A stretch of 7,002 nucleotides of DNA from CAYPHJ01 sp964410485 (GTDB taxonomy: Bacteria; Desulfobacterota; Binatia; UBA9968). The position numbers were made by a program, and so were the translations under genes. Positions within the stretch are counted from its first letter, which is position 1. Every line of letters starts with the position of its first letter. The stretch is taken from NCBI GenBank assembly GCA_964410485.1, contig CAYPHJ010000167.1, positions 1-7,002 of the forward strand, in the 5' to 3' direction. The notes beneath the pieces are model-generated. The model was not told where the DNA came from, searched no databases, and saw only the letters and a list, made by a program, of their open reading frames with translations. Below are positions 5,596 through 7,002 of this stretch, one piece after another.

Positions 5596-6717
5596 ATGGC
5601 AAAGAACGGATTCAAAGTGATGGACTCCGACATGCATGTGTTCGAACCCGCCGATCTGTGGCAACGCTATATCGACCGTAAGTTTGCTGATCGCGCGCCG
5701 GTGGGGCTCAACCGTTCGTTCAGGGACCTGGGAATAATGGTCGAAGGAAAAATTTTGCCAATTCCACGGCAACCGGAAAACCCCGCGCTGGCGAAATATC
5801 GACAGAATTTCTTCGAGGAGAAATACGGTGAAGCGGGCAGACGAAACTTCGACGCTATTTCGCAAATCCAGGCCATGGACAAAGAAGGCCTCGATGTCGC
5901 GGTCCTGTTTCCAACGCGAGGGCTGTGCGTTTTAGGTATCGACGGCCTGGATCCGGAATTCGCCGCGGCCATGGCCCGCGCCTACAACGACTGGTTGCAT
6001 GATTTTATTCAGGCTGCGCCGCAGCGCATGTACGGCGTCGCCATGGTGGCGCCTCATGAGGTCTGTTCCGCGGTGGAAGAGATCCGGCGCGCCGTCAGCG
6101 AATACGGCTTTCGCGGCATCTTCATCCGTCCAAACCATGTCAACGGCCGCAAGTGGAGTGACCCGTACTATGATCCGTTGTGGGCAGAGTGCGAAAGGTT
6201 GAGTCTTCCGGTTGGCTTTCATGAGGCCGGCAGAGTTTATCTGCCGCAGCCGGCGATGTTTCAATTCTGTTCCACGTTTTCCATGTTCAACACCTTCGGC
6301 TTTCCGTTCGCCAACATGCTCGCCTGCGGCGATATGATTTTCGGCGGCGTGATGGAGCGCTTTCCGAAGCTCAAGGTGGCGTTTCTCGAGGGCAACTGTT
6401 CGTGGGTGCCGTGGCTGCTCTGGCGCATGGGCGAATACGCCGAGACTACCGGCAAGGCGGAATATCCCGATCTCACCTTGAGCCCGCTGCAATACTTTCA
6501 ACGCCAGTGCTACGCCGCGGTGGAATGCGATGAAGCCACCGCGAGACACATTCCCGAATACGGTCTCGAAAACAACGTGGTCTTCTCGACCGACTACCCG
6601 CACCTCGATGTCAAATATCCGCACGCCGTCGATACATTTCTTCAGTTACCGTTTTCCGATGCAACCAAGCGCAAATACCTGTGGGATAACTGCGCGCGCA
6701 TGTACAACTTCGATTGA
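5596..6717 (+). CDS. Amidohydrolase_2 family (ACMSD-like) metal-dependent hydrolase or decarboxylase
   Basis: This family (PF04909, TIM-barrel metalloenzymes) covers ACMSD, gamma-resorcylate-type decarboxylases and many uncharacterised hydrolases acting on aromatic acids or ring-cleavage products. The 373-residue protein begins with the strand-1 motif MDSDMHVFEPADLW (residues 9-22). Here the usual HxH is DxH (D12, H14), as in a large subgroup of this family. Further expected active-site positions are H209 in PVGFHEAG and D333 in FSTDYPHLD. GFRGIFIRPN (171-180) and the C-terminal LWDNCARMYNFD are also typical. Residues 51-80 are a family-specific insert after the first strand. The start is clear: AAGGAGA at 5584-5590 lies five bases before ATG 5596. 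No signal peptide. With its own ribosome binding site and a 194-base gap before it, it may be a separate transcript. Its neighbour, an aromatic hydroxylase, supports a role in ring catabolism; the actual substrate is open. Confidence 0.9.
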   Translation: MAKNGFKVMDSDMHVFEPADLWQRYIDRKFADRAPVGLNRSFRDLGIMVEGKILPIPRQPENPALAKYRQNFFEEKYGEAGRRNFDAISQIQAMDKEGLDVAVLFPTRGLCVLGIDGLDPEFAAAMARAYNDWLHDFIQAAPQRMYGVAMVAPHEVCSAVEEIRRAVSEYGFRGIFIRPNHVNGRKWSDPYYDPLWAECERLSLPVGFHEAGRVYLPQPAMFQFCSTFSMFNTFGFPFANMLACGDMIFGGVMERFPKLKVAFLEGNCSWVPWLLWRMGEYAETTGKAEYPDLTLSPLQYFQRQCYAAVECDEATARHIPEYGLENNVVFSTDYPHLDVKYPHAVDTFLQLPFSDATKRKYLWDNCARMYNFD

Positions 6718-6911
6718 AGAACACCGAAGCTCGAATTATTCACCCGCCAGGAGCATCAAACCCGACGCGATATGCGGAAGAACCATCGGCAAAGCTCGTC
6801 GCTGACCAGTACCGATTCGCCGGAAACTCTGATGAGCTGGACGCAGAGGTTGCACGCGGAGTGTTCGGCTGGAAAACATTCCGGCACAATAACGACCTTT
6901 ACGGTATGTAA
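6714..6911 (+). CDS. Possible small protein, translationally coupled to the amidohydrolase
   Basis: A 65-codon ORF starts at TTG 6714, which overlaps the amidohydrolase stop (TTGA arrangement, 6714-6717), and ends at TAA 6909-6911. I do not recognise the product. It is hydrophilic, without signal peptide or membrane segment. It has an acidic centre (SDELDAEVARGVFGWK) and an aromatic, Asn-rich end (FRHNNDLYGM). Codon choice is similar to that of the neighbouring genes. The overlap with the upstream stop would allow expression by reinitiation, as no separate ribosome binding site is seen. It may equally be a chance ORF or the remnant of a longer gene. The reverse strand here offers only an unconvincing 68-codon ORF. 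Confidence 0.35.
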   Translation: MKNTEARIIHPPGASNPTRYAEEPSAKLVADQYRFAGNSDELDAEVARGVFGWKTFRHNNDLYGM

Positions 6912-6956
6912 CCACCACAATTGCGTTGCGCTCGTTTATCACATATTAGTTGATGT

Positions 6957-6981
6957 AAAGCGTGTGTCGTTACCACGCTTT
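6957..6981 (+). terminator. Perfect 8-bp inverted repeat, possible terminator
   Basis: AAAGCGTG (6957-6964) and CACGCTTT (6974-6981) are exact reverse complements separated by 9 bases. The fold lies about 45 bases past the end of the small ORF and closes with T-rich ends on both strands. That would suit a weak bidirectional terminator at the end of the amidohydrolase unit. The T-run is only three bases and the stem is half AT, so an operator-like palindrome is the other possibility. Confidence 0.35.
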
Positions 6982-7002
6982 CCAGAACCTCAGCACGATC
7001 CC

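Noticed and set aside
5932..6624. 230-codon reverse-strand ORF within the amidohydrolase gene
   Set aside because: Long antisense ORFs are common opposite GC-biased genes. The forward frame has a strong ribosome binding site and clear family motifs, and the antisense product has none.
1..7002. CRISPR array, tRNA, rRNA or riboswitch
   Set aside because: I saw no regularly spaced direct repeats, tRNA cloverleaf or rRNA sequence. The only repeated elements are the attC boxes.

Overview
The window looks like a piece of a moderately GC-rich, probably environmental Gram-negative chromosome. Two secreted solute-binding proteins with Sec-type signal peptides, of the TAXI and Bug/TctC families, argue for a diderm host. 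Those families sit next to a flavin monooxygenase and an ACMSD-like amidohydrolase, a gene content typical of soil or sediment proteobacteria-like lineages with expanded aromatic catabolism. The sequence alone does not fix the taxon.

Left part (1 to about 1348): the end of what looks like an integron gene-cassette array. The window opens in the 3' end of an attC site (R' box at 13-19). A HigB/HigA toxin-antitoxin cassette follows, then an attC site (721-782), a single-gene cupin cassette, and a last attC-like element (1293-1348) whose R' box has lost its leading G. The genes and attC sites share one orientation. No integrase (intI) or attI lies in the window. The higB toxin is interrupted by one in-frame TGA, most simply a CGA to TGA change. 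The rest of its frame is intact to the family's usual C-terminus. The antitoxin helix-turn-helix is intact but has no convincing start codon.

Middle part (about 1349-3707): a promoter-like sequence and a strong ribosome binding site lead into a TAXI-family TRAP solute-binding protein. After 35 bases comes a Bug/TctC-family tripartite tricarboxylate transporter binding protein. Neither has membrane subunits in the window, so they are orphan binding proteins of two different transporter classes in one apparent operon.

Right part (3854-6911): a class A FAD-dependent aromatic monooxygenase, a hairpin-bearing gap, an amidohydrolase_2 (ACMSD-like) metallohydrolase or decarboxylase with its own strong ribosome binding site, and a possible small translationally coupled ORF. 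The last bases hold a perfect 8-bp inverted repeat that may be a terminator. The middle and right genes together suggest capture and ring oxidation of an organic or aromatic acid followed by processing of a product. The substrate cannot be read from the sequence.
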